Shown one piece after another: positions 24,108-36,925 of a stretch of DNA of 64,000 nucleotides. A program made the position numbers and the translations under genes. The notes beneath the pieces were generated by a model, which did not search any database, was not told where the DNA came from, and was given only the letters and a program-made list of their open reading frames with translations. Source of the stretch: Eunapius fragilis (taxonomy: Eukaryota > Porifera > Demospongiae > Spongillida > Spongillidae); contig OY811991.1 in NCBI GenBank assembly GCA_963681505.1, positions 3,780,438 through 3,844,437 of the forward strand, given 5' to 3'. How positions within the stretch are numbered: the stretch's first letter is position 1; every line of letters begins with the position of its first letter.

Positions 24108-27100
24108 TTATTGTGTCTTCAAGGGACGGTCAATACGATAGAGTTTTTCTGCAACTGAGTAGTAGGCAAGGTACTCGACTTCATGTGGAGTGACATCATA
24201 GTGGTAATGGCCACCACAGCCGTGATCACTGAAGCAGTGTGTGTGCTCTACTCGAAGATCTAAGCCCTTTGGGACAATAACAATTGATGCAAACAGATCT
24301 ATTCGTGCAGCTTGAACCTACTGGATCATGGCTGATAAACACGGACAGGCAGATCAGGGGAGCTGGCTGGTCATAAAAACGTAACCAATTGTTGACGTCT
24401 GCATCAGAATTGAGAGGTGTAGACGAGAATTCGGGCTATGGAATGAGGTGACCAATGACGGTTCAGGTGGTTGTGGGCTTACATCATGCGCATGTGCAAC
24501 AGTATAGATATAACACTTCAATTGCAAGCTGAATTGTCCTTGACATCTAAATAATGGACCCATGGTTTGAACATGGGGCAGTCTACATCCCTCCATGATG
24601 CCTAATAGATACAACAGCCACATGTCACCTCATTCTGCAGGAGTAGATATATGAAGTGTGGCTGTTACACTACTGCAGAATGTGCTGTGGCTGTTGTATC
24701 TATGCTGTGGGGCTAAACAACAGACAAGATGGCTGAACAGCTGCAGGTCCATAAATACCAAGGGACAGAGAGAGCAGTAAATTGACTACTTCATGACATC
24801 ATTAATAACAAGTTGCACTATTTTCCATCCCTGCACGAACACCTAACTGCCACACACACCCATACATCATCACAACTCTAACCCATCAGGTGCTAACCAT
24901 CACCCACTAACCCATCAGGTGCTAACCATCACCCACTAACCCATCAGGTGCTAACCATCACCCACTAACCCATCAGGTGCTAACCATCACGTGTAGGTTT
25001 GCTTTCCCACTCTGTATCAGGAACACACCTCCCAGCCCCACGGGGTTTGTCCCATAGTGGTCCTCAAGTGCTCTGCGCATACAGGTGACAAAGTTCTCAG
25101 ACCCGGTGCGTTGTTTAGCTCGTATTTCTAGCACCTAAAAAAATCATGAGCATACAGAATGAATCATCACAATAGCCAGCCAGCAAAAGGTTTCATGTAT
25201 ACACTGCATGCAAGTGGGCACTTCCAGGGACACGCACCGCATCTTCCTGGCTTTCCCACTTGTCCCCTTGTGCACACATCCTATGCTCTTACCTTCCCGG
25301 GTTTTCCTTCACAAGCCAGCACATTAGCCAACAATCCACTCTCCAGAGATGCATATTTTTCTAACACACAAGATCCATCCTGGTAAGGCAAAAGATAGTA
25401 ACTTAATATGGAGATCAACGACATACGCTGGAATGAGCTGTGATAACAACACCTCCCACCCCCACCCCCACTCCCACCTAACATATCACACTGCACAAAC
25501 TGTTACATAATGCCATACCAACATGTCACGAGTAAAAGGTTAGGCAAAAATAAGTATTCACACTACGAAATTAAACCATTTGACACCAACTTTTTATATA
25601 TCCATGAACAAAGACAGTACACCCATGGCTCATTGATGTAAATAATGGTCAGAATTACAGCAACACATTGTCTTGCTGCACAAAGATAAGTTAAAACACA
25701 TTACATCACCCAACATCTTTTAAGGCTTGATCACTTAAACTGACGAACTAAAATGCATAACAGTGTTTCCTGTCTGCTCCGAAGTATTCATCAATAATAT
25801 TAAGGTTTCACCATGATTGAAATTTAGTTCTTGGTTTTCTATTTTTAAAAACCTCTAGAAGTGTGTAAGTATGGAACAGGATTAATAATATACAGTGTAA
25901 CAATTTAATTGAATGTCTCCATCAAGCAACAAACTTTTCTCGCAGTGCTTAGCCCTTATATGAAGGTGACAGCCATACATATTTTCAGCTGTAGCCATAA
26001 AATTCATTTAACACCTTCAAAGTATGTACACCCTGCACCCATAGCTCAAAGGATGTTTGGTACAAAACATTGGATGAGGTGAACCCACATGTCCACACTT
26101 GTAATGATGATACCCACATTTACACACTTCTGAACTTCTGGTAATGATATCCACATGTACAGTGACACCCACATGTACACACCTCTGGTGGTGACACCAC
26201 ATGAAACACCTGAGGCAACACCCACATGTACACACCTCTGGTGGTGACACCACATGTACACACCTAAGGCAACACCCACAAGTACACACCTCTGGTGACA
26301 CCTTAGCAATGTGAGAGAGGTTCAATCCTGGCGACACATTGTTTGGAGTCAGAGCATTTGGCATCATCTCCATGGCAACATATGGACATAAGGAGAGAAA
26401 CAATTATTACAAATAACCAGGTCACACTCCCATGTAGCCACGACGTGGTCACAAGTACAGGTCACATTCCCATGTAACCACAGCTTGGTCACTACCACAG
26501 GTCACACTCCCATGTAGCCACAGCATGGTCACCAGCACAGGTCACATTCCCATGTAGCCACAGCATGGTCACAAGCACAGGACACACTACCCATCAGGGG
26601 CAATGGAGCTGCACTTTTTTTTCCACTGGTTCATTAATTACTTAACTGGTTCATTAATTACAATCTATTAAAATATTCACACACATAGCGGCTTCCCTTT
26701 AGTCCTAGCTGCCCATGGCTCCATGACGTAACAAGCACAGCCAAGAACGTTCCCACACACAAAGACCTAACACTGATGCTTATGATAGTGTCTGTCTTAC
26801 CTCACAATTCATTCCCACCACACTTGATGATCCAGCTCCTGCTCCAATGACAAAAGCACCTGGCAGTTCTGCTAAGGCAGCCATTTTGCCTAGGTCATAC
26901 ACCTGGATAACGAGTTAAGTGCTACATAACATGCAGGTGCACACACTCACACACATGCAAACATGTTGCCAATACAAACATTGAGCAAAACTGTAATACA
27001 GCCATGACATGCAAGTGGCATGCATGATGTAGATTCTAACATTAGTACTCCATGTATGTGCATATGATTTGAAAAGGCATTTCTAACACCATGGCATCCT

Positions 27101-29153
27101 TCCAATGTGTAATCACTCAGACAATAGCTGACATGATTAATGCAATCTGATTGGTTAATATCTAAATACAGTTAATTAGCAGAGGTATTCTATGTGCTAA
27201 GGCAAATAATTTGTATTACAACATACTTGGTGGCTACATGTATGTGTGCATTTGTTATTGGTTACTGTAAACGTAGGGGTCTATCCCTAGGGTGCTTAGT
27301 AACATCCTCACTATGCTTGGAATATGGTTTCACAATATAAGCACATACACTGTAGTTGTTATTCAACCCCACAGCACACAACACCTAATTAAGCACACTG
27401 AATCTTCAACATCTGACTTGGAAATACACTGGCCTAACAACAAACGATCAGGATGGATGGTGGTGGTATCAGGATGGATGGTGATGGTATCAGGATGGAT
27501 GGTGGTTGTAGTATATTGAGATACACATTATGGTTGTGCATGAGGCGGCCCTATTGTGTACGAGTTGGCCGCAGAAGCGGGGCACTAACTGGTTTGCGGC
27601 GACCACAAGCCAGATGAACTGGTTGTGCTGAATACTATATATTGTACGTGTTCGCATGTGTGTACAGTCGTTTTGTCCCAGGCTGGTGACCACTCGCTGG
27701 TGTGCATCCGTGGCCACGCCATGTGCAAAGTGTGTGCATGCCGGTATGTTACATTGGTGGTATCAGGGATGGTGGTGGTATTCAGGATGGATGGTGGTGG
27801 TGGTGGTGGTGGTGGTCGTGGTACTTGTATTCAGGATGGTATCAGGGATGGTGGTGGTATCAGGGATGGCGGTGGTATTCAGGATGGATGGTGGTGGTAT
27901 TCAGGATGGATGGTGGTGGTATTCAGGATGGATGGTGGCCCTGGTATTCAGGATGGATGGTGGTGGTATTCAGGATGGATGGTGGTGGTTGTGGTATTCG
28001 TATTCGGGATGGATGGTGGTGGTATCAGTACAAACACACCAAAGTGAATGAACATGCAGTAGTACCTTTGATAGTTTTGGGACAGGGATTAGATTAGGAA
28101 CCCCTCCAATGTCAAGCAGGCGAGGAGACCCACACAATCCTATAGGAGCATTGAACAGATAGGTAATCAAGTATGTATACTGTGCGTAGGCATTACCCTT
28201 CATTTTATAATTGACAAGGTTTCAAAAACAACATTAGAAGATAACGATAACATGAGTTTGATGTATAGCAGTAGTTGACATAGATCTCCCACTGGTTGCT
28301 ATATGAGTGTGGGAGTGCTTATTTCATCTTAGAGAGTAGATTACATGTAGATCCTTTGGGCTTACAGACCACAGAGATAGGAGAGGATAGCTACTGAAAT
28401 GCATTTATGGTCTGCACCAAAGTCCTGAGCTAACAGTGCTGAGGTTTAATCCAACGGTCTTGTGCATTACCCAGTGGAGTAGTGGAGGTCTAATATTACT
28501 CAGTGGAGCACTGGAGGTCTAACATTAGTGGAGCAGTGGAGGCCTAACATTAGTGGAACTGTGGAGGCCTAATCCTGAATGATCTTATTTGCAATGGTTG
28601 GGGTGGGGCTGAGCACAGAATGCCAAAATTGAAACCTTGCACACGCAAAAAAAATTGCTAACTAGTAAAATACGACAAAGCATGCTAACAAGTGCCAGCC
28701 TGCAAGGCGCTCACTAATTAAAATTGGGATAGTTCATTTCAAAATTCGAATCGTCTGCACCAATTAATAGTATTTGCAATGATCGGTACTTTGTCCGATG
28801 TCTGCATTTTTCAGTGCATAAAACAATACAATGGACGCGCTCACCCCGGATATGTACAACAAACAAAAGGCGTACAACGCACATGTATGGGTTAGGTTTA
28901 TTTTTGTAACCTGCATAACGGGATTACGGCGGCTTACCCTGACATGCGAGATTCCACGGTGAACGAGTAAGGTCTGGACAATCTGCAGCCACGACGGAAA
29001 CGATTTGAAAATTCTTTTGTAGACTGTCCTGTAAAACTTAAAAAAATTAATAGAAAACAGTTGACAGCCTTATGCTCACTACGTCAGTATACCTCCTGCA
29101 AGTTCCTGTAGGTCTGGCTGGTATAGGCCAACGTTCTCCACAGGTAACTCCAT
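24108..29153 (-). CDS. C11orf54: C11orf54-like (PTD012) metal-dependent ester hydrolase
   Basis: Orthologue of human C11orf54/PTD012, a zinc-binding protein with reported ester-hydrolase activity. Nine exons: 29,153-29,093; 29,036-28,938; 28,139-28,066; 26,902-26,801; 26,367-26,302; 25,379-25,293; 25,134-24,985; 24,435-24,322; 24,266-24,108, stop TAA. They sum to 304 codons, so 303 aa against 315 in human. Diagnostic pieces in order: DLQELAGVLQDSLQKNF, AADCPDLTRSPW, GGVPNLIPV, VYDLGKMAALAELPGAFVIG, GAGAGSSSVVGMNCE, LEKYASLESGLLANVLACEG, NFVTCMRRALEDHYG, EFSSTPLNSDADVNNWLRFY. The C-terminal block VEHTHCFSDHG-CGGHYHYD keeps the HxH...HG...HYH metal-ligand pattern. Intron sizes range from about 55 bp to about 1.2 kb; the larger ones carry minisatellites. 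The gene is head-to-head with ABHD11. Confidence 0.93.
24880..24990. repeat. 29-bp repeat (x4) spanning a splice donor
   Basis: Four tandem copies of a unit containing cccatcaggtgctaaccatc and acccactaa. On the minus strand the proximal copy contains the exon 7 end and 5' splice site of the C11orf54-like gene (GATG|GTTAGC at 24,985/24,984), so near-identical donor-like words are repeated every 29 bp into the intron. Confidence 0.85.
26090..26300. repeat. Degenerate tandem repeat in intron 5 of the C11orf54-like gene
   Basis: Repeated words cacatgtacacacctctgg, tggtgacacc and aggcaacacc with a period of roughly 25-55 bp. It abuts exon 5 (26,302-26,367). Confidence 0.75.
26421..26581. repeat. 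40-bp minisatellite, four copies
   Basis: Four tandem copies of a 40-bp unit containing ggtcacactcccatgtagcc and acgtggtcacaagtaca variants, in intron 4 of the C11orf54-like gene. Confidence 0.85.
27116..27275. mobile_element. Composite hairpin family, partial copy (module a)
   Basis: Contains acaatagctgacatgatt, then aatctgattggttaat and ttattggttact in the same order as module a of the copy at 13,274. Module b is not seen. It lies in intron 3 of the C11orf54-like gene. Confidence 0.6.
27430..28030. repeat. 22-bp ggatggatggtggtggtattca minisatellite, two blocks
   Basis: Three copies at about 27,450-27,510 and about eleven at 27,770-28,020, all in intron 3 of the C11orf54-like gene just upstream of exon 3 in transcript terms. 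Units vary by insertion of ggt triplets. Long Gly/Trp-rich open frames here are repeat translations. Confidence 0.88.
28455..28575. repeat. Short tandem repeat, 24-36 bp units
   Basis: Four imperfect copies of agtggagcagtggaggtcta followed by acatt or atatt, in intron 2 of the C11orf54-like gene. Confidence 0.75.
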
Positions 29154-29649
29154 TTCCTTCCTCCTGCCCTGTCTCACCTTGTTATAATGTTTATTAACGA
29201 TGAATTAAATATTTTACACCAGCATACAATATTCATTTTTAAAAGTACAGTAGTGCAGCTTCTTCACGTCACGTTAAGCTAAGGATACTGATGAACGGAA
29301 ACACAACACCTTATGTTCAAATATGATACTAGCTTGATCATTTCAATGGCCTGAATTTGCATACGATACATGTAGTTTATGTAGTTGTTAAACGGATGAG
29401 CGTGGGCCCGGGTACGAGACTATGGGTGTAATGTGTGTTCCAGTGGACAAGTTAAGAAAGGTAAGTTCTACACAAAGCAAACTTGCGGTCCGATGCATGT
29501 ATTCTCAACTACACCCACGCGTAATGATTAATACTCACGTGACAGCATAGATTATTTATCATCGCTATGTAAGCTTTCAATCACTGCCAAGCTAACCTTT
29601 AGGACTATTAATTTTTATCAGCTGCATATTATTGTCGGTTATATTTCAG
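29154..29649. promoter_or_regulatory. Shared 5' region of C11orf54-like gene and ABHD11
   Basis: The two genes are divergent and at most about 0.5 kb separates the first ATG of the minus gene from the first recognised ABHD11 exon. A candidate short upstream ABHD11 exon (ATG at about 29,422, ending with the donor aaag|gtaagt at about 29,460) is visible, but its phase does not join the next exon in a way I could confirm. Confidence 0.4.
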
Positions 29650-29654
29650 GGCAG

Positions 29655-31291
29655 TGAAGCTGGCATTTTCTGTCGTTGGAAGCAACTTTCAATTGCGATC
29701 ACCCATCACAATTCTCCATGGTCTACTTGGGTCACAGCGAAACTGGAGGCCACTGGCTGGTAAATTATCAAGCCTACTGGAAAGGGCTGTAAGTCTCATA
29801 GTTGCGAAGGCACGCTTGCTTCCATCCTCGACCCCCAATTTACACTCTGCACTCGCCCCTGCTCTCCTTCACAGGTGTATATTTTGGATGCGAGAAACCA
29901 CGGAGACAGTCCCCACGTTAAAGAGATGTCATACGACCACATGGTTAAGGACACACTGCAGCTATGGAAAGACAATGGCATAGGGAGGTCGGTCCTGGTG
30001 GGCCACAGCATGGGAGGGAAGGTTGCCATGGCAACCTCCCTCCTCCACCCAGAGCTTGTGGAGCAGCTGATCGTTGTGGACATAGCCCCTGTCCTGTACC
30101 CCAGGGGATCAGGCACAGATAACATGGAATACCTAATAAACATTCTCAATAATCTTCCTCTTGCTTCAGTAAGGAGCCGCAAAGATGCCGAGGAGTTGCT
30201 CAAGGTGGATGTGCCTGTAAGTTGGACCACGCAATGGGGAGCATGCTGTTCTATATATAGGGTAGACACTGAAACAGAGGGATCTACGTGGTTTTGTTCC
30301 CGAAGGTGTTTAGTGTCTAACCGACGTGTACGTAGCAACCAATAAATCATTTCACAATTAGATACATGCATAACAACTGTTTGAAAAGTGGGATTCACTG
30401 CTACTACCTGCTCATACCAGTCAGGAGTTGATGAGTAGTTGGTTGTATGGAAGGAACGGTATTCACTCCTATAAAAGAACCACTGATTGTCAGCATGAGA
30501 ATGCCTCAGAATTGCAATGCATCAAAATGAGTGTGCGCTGTATCCATGCCTTTGCTGATGGAATCAAAACATGCTGGCATAGTCTCCAGATACGATGATG
30601 AACCTTGTACTCAGAACTTGATTTCCAATCTTGTACAAACGTAACTTTTAATATACAGTATGGACCAACATGTACTAGTAATGAGTTAAACTTCAATATA
30701 TCATGTACACAACTCATGCATTTGAATATTAAAAGGAGGGGTTCTAAGTACCAGTGGGGGGAGATTCTAAGTGCCTCACACACTTAGAATACCCCCCACT
30801 AGTACCTCACGAGGTTGAGACATCTGCAATCGACCAGATTGTGCAAATTACTTCCACTATTGTCTAATTGGCGCACATGTGCCTTGTACAGGAGATGACC
30901 CTGAGGCAGTTCCTGCTCACCAACCTGGTATTCAGCGAGCAAGGTGACATCCCACACTGGAGGGTCAACCTGAGTGCAATCAAGGCATCTCTTAACCAAC
31001 TGCAAGACTTTCCTCACTTTGACGTACCATTCAGAGGTCCTACCTTATTCATAGGAGGCTCTAGGTCCAAGTACATATCGTACGTGTGAAACTTAAGTAG
31101 TTTTTATTTGTAGCTGGTTTACCACCAATCTCTTCCTTGCCAGGGAAAACCGAGTTCCAGAAATAAAAAGACTTTTCCCCAATGCTGTCATATCGTATGT
31201 TCCAGGTGCTGGTCACTGGCCACAGTATGAAGAACCAGCACAGCTTCTAAAGATGGTGACTGATTTCTCCACCAGACATGCTTCGAAATGA
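29655..31291 (+). CDS. ABHD11: ABHD11-like alpha/beta hydrolase (5' exon uncertain)
   Basis: Serine hydrolase of the alpha/beta fold; human ABHD11 is mitochondrial and linked to 2-oxoglutarate dehydrogenase/lipoylation. Exons: about 29,655-29,788; 29,875-30,216; 30,892-31,079; 31,144-31,291 (TGA). Landmarks: ITILHGLLGSQRNW (oxyanion-side HG), VYILDARNHGDSPH (matching human VDARNHGDSPH), GHSMGGKVAM with the nucleophile Ser in G-x-S-x-G, LLTNLV with WRVNL downstream, and VPGAGHWPQYE carrying the catalytic His. The Asp of the triad is not pinned. The start codon is not resolved: exon 29,655 is entered in phase 1 if ggcag is the acceptor, and no upstream exon fits cleanly, so the targeting peptide is unseen. 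Intron 2 carries a composite hairpin element. The gene converges with ASPDH; their stops are 73 bp apart. Confidence 0.93.
30263..30872. mobile_element. Composite hairpin element, copy 2 (inverted), in ABHD11 intron
   Basis: In reverse order to copy 1: module b at about 30,263-30,320 (tagacactgaaacagaggga ... tagtgtctaacc, loop shortened), then module a to 30,872, with gtacgtagcaaccaataaat near 30,327, the inner palindrome built from ctaagtaccagtgg at about 30,736-30,808, and the end cactattgtctaatt. The whole insertion lies in the 675-bp intron between 30,216 and 30,892 and makes up most of it. Confidence 0.78.
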
Positions 31292-31364
31292 TGAGTCATA
31301 CATAATCAATCACATTATATATACATGACGTACAAAAAAAATTGTTGGACCACAAATCTCTGTT

Positions 31365-32779
<1,415 letters not shown>

Positions 32780-34221
32780 TATATTAAATATTCATAAATA
32801 AACATTAATTCATAACTACAAGTTTTAAATTCGTTCGCGTTTTTATTTGCATTGCAGGTGTCTCCTAATAAAATAATGGGAGGCACGCTACGTTTACCCC
32901 ACAAATATAATTCCTGCCCTGCTACAGCACTTTTATGGTTCTAGTGCACGCCTGAAAATTGCACACATACAGCCACATATTAAACTCCTCCAACGTTTTA
33001 AATTGTGTGATTGCTTCGGTACGTATGATTGGCACTTGTAACTACTGGAGAGTATGCATATATTGCAGAAAGCCTGTCTCACAACTGAACATGATATTTC
33101 AGGGCCGGTTTGATTTAAAATGCCAATGGACCAGTTGCGCGTAAGCGATGGAATGTTGATTAAACATTTGATTGAACGTGACGTCACGTCCGGACTGCTA
33201 GTCTATGTCTTAAAGTTGTCAGCCCAAGGAACGGTAACGTTTAGTCATGAGATTTAGCCTTAGCTTAGATTTAGCCTTAGCTTCACCAACGCCATAAACA
33301 GTTGATTTTCTGGATCTAGTTTTCGTATTTCTATTCCTGTCTCTCAGTACTGCAGATCATTAACAACTGGACCAAGGAAGTTGTAGAAGGCCAAAAAAAT
33401 ATGAACCCAGTATAGACTCTAACTAGGCAATCATTGTGTTCGATTCTGAAGTTAATCTTTGTAGGTGCATATTCGTTTCTGGAAGTATTTTGAGTTTCTA
33501 GATATTCTATACGGGGAGCTACTCTGGGAGCATTAACTAATGATTCAGTCTGAAGGGAGCTAGATTGAACCCATCGATGGGTAATGCGCCAGACTGTGAG
33601 GCATCGTCAACATTGTTGGGCAACTCATTCACTTGATAGTCGCTCACTAGTTGTTCTCCGACATCAGCTGCAGAAAGTGGAGGTTGTTTAAAGGTGGATG
33701 TTGTCGCAGAATTGCTGCATGCTTGATGGTGCCGATGTTACTAACGTTGACGATAGAGAATCTATAGTCGAATTAGCTGCTTATTGGCCTCTCGGTTTTT
33801 TCGCCCTCTTGAGGGGGGGGGGGGGGGGGGGGGGGGCGATTGTTATTCGCTTCGCTATTTGGAAAATGTCTAATGGCGCAAACGCGATGGTGAGGCATTT
33901 TATCCCCTGGCTGTAAGTTAAACACGGTAAGCTAGTCAGATAGCCGCCTTTCTAGGTTAGTAGGGAATCTATGAAAGGAGGCATTTGGATCGCCGGACTT
34001 GCTGTTGTCACACACTCGGCACCATGTGCCAGGCATAGCAGCTGTTTATTCCGTTAGGTTTCCCAAGGATGGCGGTATTACACGTTGAGCTCCGTTCAAA
34101 CAGTAGCAGTCCGGATGTAATTAAGGATGATTAAATTCTTTGTACCTTACGCGCAACTTGTCGATTGGCATCACGCGATCGCATCTTAGCAACGAACAGC
34201 GAATCAACAATCGTCCCCGGG
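32780..34221. other. Intergenic, divergent ASPDH / DRC2 upstream region
   Basis: About 1.4 kb between divergent starts. It contains a small direct repeat (gatttagccttagctt, near 33,265) and a 24-G run (33,813-33,836). No gene recognised. Confidence 0.5.
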
Positions 34222-36827
34222 ATGGCTGATAAGAAGCTTGCCAAAAAGCTGGCAAAAATGTCAGAAGAAGAACGCACTGCTTTCCTTGAACAACAGAGAC
34301 TTGCGGAAGAAGAATTTAAAAAGAAAAAGGAGGAAGGGCTTTCAGCATTTTTGAAGGTCGACTTAAATACATTAAAATCGGCGTATATATCATAATGTAA
34401 ATTTGGACCGTAGAATAAGCTCCTAAAAGAAGAGAAATCGTCTAAATTAAGTTTACTAAAGCTTCAGAATCAATGGAGGACCATTATGAGGACCTGTAAG
34501 TGTTATTTCATTCAGCCATGAAGCACCTCGTGACAATAATTGCACAGTAAAAAGCGACGAACTCCAGAAAGATGTTGAAATTATGAGCCAGACCTTCGAA
34601 AGAAGAGTTGACAGAAAGGATGCAATAATAAGATCGCTAGCTAAAGATCTGGAGGAAGCTGAGGAACAGTACGTGACAAGAGTTCGTTTCTCATGTTCAC
34701 ACCTGCATAGCAAATCCGTATACTTTCAGGTATCAAGTTGCCCTTCGTACTCATCTGAAGAAAATTGACTGTTTAATTGGTATGTTAAAGTTTGGTCGAT
34801 TTATTTTATAAATGCTGTCAATGTAGAGTTTCAGACCAAAAAGATGCAAGGCCTTGAAGAGGATTTTGAGCACGAGTTAGCCGAATTGCAACTAGAATTT
34901 GACAAAGAAAGGTATTGTCAGTCACCAATTCATTAGTACAGCCAGTTACATGCACCTATGTTCCATACAGTTTGACCTATCCTGTGTAGAACACCCTCAC
35001 TAGGTATAATATGTGCTATTAATTTATATGCATGTTATGCGCTTTAAATAAAAGGGGAATTTTAGAGACTATGTTGATGACGTTGATTACTAGTTGTATT
35101 TATGGATCATTAACAGTCTGAAATTCAATGGTTTTCTCAATTAATTGCATGGACTAGGCAAACCAGCTAATATGTAGCTCCAGTATGAAGTATATTGTGA
35201 GTAATCTATATACGCTGCATTGATGAAGCTTTATAACTTTGGCAGGCAAACCATAATACTTGAACATGAAAAGCAAATAAAAGACCTTCATGACATCATG
35301 TATGCCATGGAACTAAGATTCAGTGAAAGAGAGACAGAAGCTAAACATGAATTTGAAAGCCTTATTGATGAAATAAAAAATAAGGTCTGTTTTTACCAGT
35401 GTGCATTGTTCCCAATCCTGATCCTTGGTTTAGCACCTGGAGGACACCCATGCTTTGAGTGCTCAGCGTAAAGGGGTGTTAGATGACCTCTGGAAGGAAT
35501 TCCAAAAAGAAACGCAGCAGTACAAAGAGAGCACAGAAGAAAAAAAGCTGAGATTTGAAGCACTTAAGAAGAAAGATGAGGAAAGTGCAAGAACAATTGC
35601 TCGCCAAATGAAAAAACTACAAAAGTTGCAGGTACCAAGATGTTCCCAGCACTTTTGAGTTTTGATGACATCAGCAATCCATACATATGTGCATGTTTGC
35701 TCACAGGATTCAATTGCTGCACTGAAACAGAAAATGAGTGCTAATGCTAAGGAAAGTGAGGAGAAAATAAAGACCATTAAGGAAGTGAGAACTGAGTATG
35801 TTATGATGATCTCAGTATGAGAGTTCTTGTCCATAGGACCGTGAAGCCATCCTATCCCAATCACAGCAGCTGAAGCAAGAAATGAACAAAGCAAGAGAAA
35901 TAGAAAGGCTAGCTCTCTGATGCTATACTTGACAAATGTTGCATCCCTCTTACATTAGGAGTTGCCTTGTTACACTCACACTGCAATCCGATGCTGCTAT
36001 TAAGGATCTCAAGTCAAAAGCGGAGAAGGTACTGTGTACTTATAACAGATGGCAGCAACTTGGATAATCTTTTTGTAGAGTGAAAAGATCCTAAGACTGG
36101 CAGAGATGTGCAGGAAGCTTGAAACAGAGGAGGAAAAGGTGTGGGGGTGACAAGTTTTAATGCATGATGAACGATGATTGTTATTATTCTAATTCAAAGG
36201 TGCTGCCATTCTATTCATCATCACTGACTCCTGAAGAGGAGCAGATGGTAACTTCCATTGCAGAAGAACCATCAGAGGAGCTTGTACAGGTGCGTTGATC
36301 CAAGTAATAAATCTTAATTACTGTCAACATTTCGTTCAGTTAATGCATGATTATACTGCCTTGGATAGCTTCTGGAAGAGATACAACAAGGTTAGCTTGT
36401 TTTTGGAGTTAAAAAAAATAACTATGCAGATAAAACTAATTTATAAACAGGCCATGCTTGAAAAGGTGGCTTTGGACAAGGAGAAAGAGTCACTAGATGA
36501 AGAGAACAAAAGATTAAAGCTATTGCTGAAGCAATACTTAGATGGTAATTTAAGACCTGCATGGCGTTATCTACTGTATCCTTCAATACATTTTATTATT
36601 CTTCAGGCATTTCTGTTAGCGACGAAGTACTCAGCCAAAGAAATCCGCTGTTAGTAGTCAACCAAAGAGCTAACAACGCACAGTACGTTCGCTGATGATG
36701 CCTGCGCTACGTATGCATCTGCTTAATGCTCTACAGAATCACTGTTCCAGTGGGAGATCCGCGTGTACAAAGGCAAAGAGTATGCGTTGTTGAAGCGGCT
36801 CTAGCTGTGAAGAACATTGCCTGCTAA
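34222..36827 (+). CDS. DRC2: Dynein regulatory complex subunit 2 (CCDC65)
   Basis: Coiled-coil subunit of the nexin-dynein regulatory complex of motile cilia. Sixteen exons with consistent phases: 34,222-34,356; 34,420-34,495; 34,548-34,668; 34,730-34,779; 34,827-34,911; 35,246-35,384; 35,434-35,631; 35,707-35,784; 35,837-35,907; 35,959-36,028; 36,079-36,138; 36,200-36,289; 36,340-36,390; 36,451-36,544; 36,607-36,682; 36,737-36,827, giving 494 aa (human 484). Landmarks: [119 protein letters not shown]. Most introns are 50-70 bp. Intron 9 (35,908-35,958) appears to use a GC-AG pair. The gene is followed 98 bp later by TBCCD1 on the same strand. Confidence 0.95.
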
Positions 36828-36925
36828 TGACATGCACAAACATAACCACACCCACCACCACGCCCACAATCTTTGATGTTTTCTTGCTTTGAAAAAAGAG
36901 GCGCGTTTCGGGGTTGTTATGATCT

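Noticed and set aside
27625-28097. Gly/Trp-rich frames such as DGGGIQDGWWW
   Set aside because: Translation of the ggatggtggtggtattca minisatellite within an intron of the minus-strand C11orf54-like gene.
29422-29460. Candidate first exon of ABHD11 (MGVMCVPVDKLRK, then gtaagt)
   Set aside because: It has a good donor, but its phase does not join the next exon in the correct frame with either visible acceptor, so it is left out of the gene model.
33698-33916. 72-codon frame across a 24-G run
   Set aside because: The frame depends on the homopolymer (poly-Gly) and has no other support.
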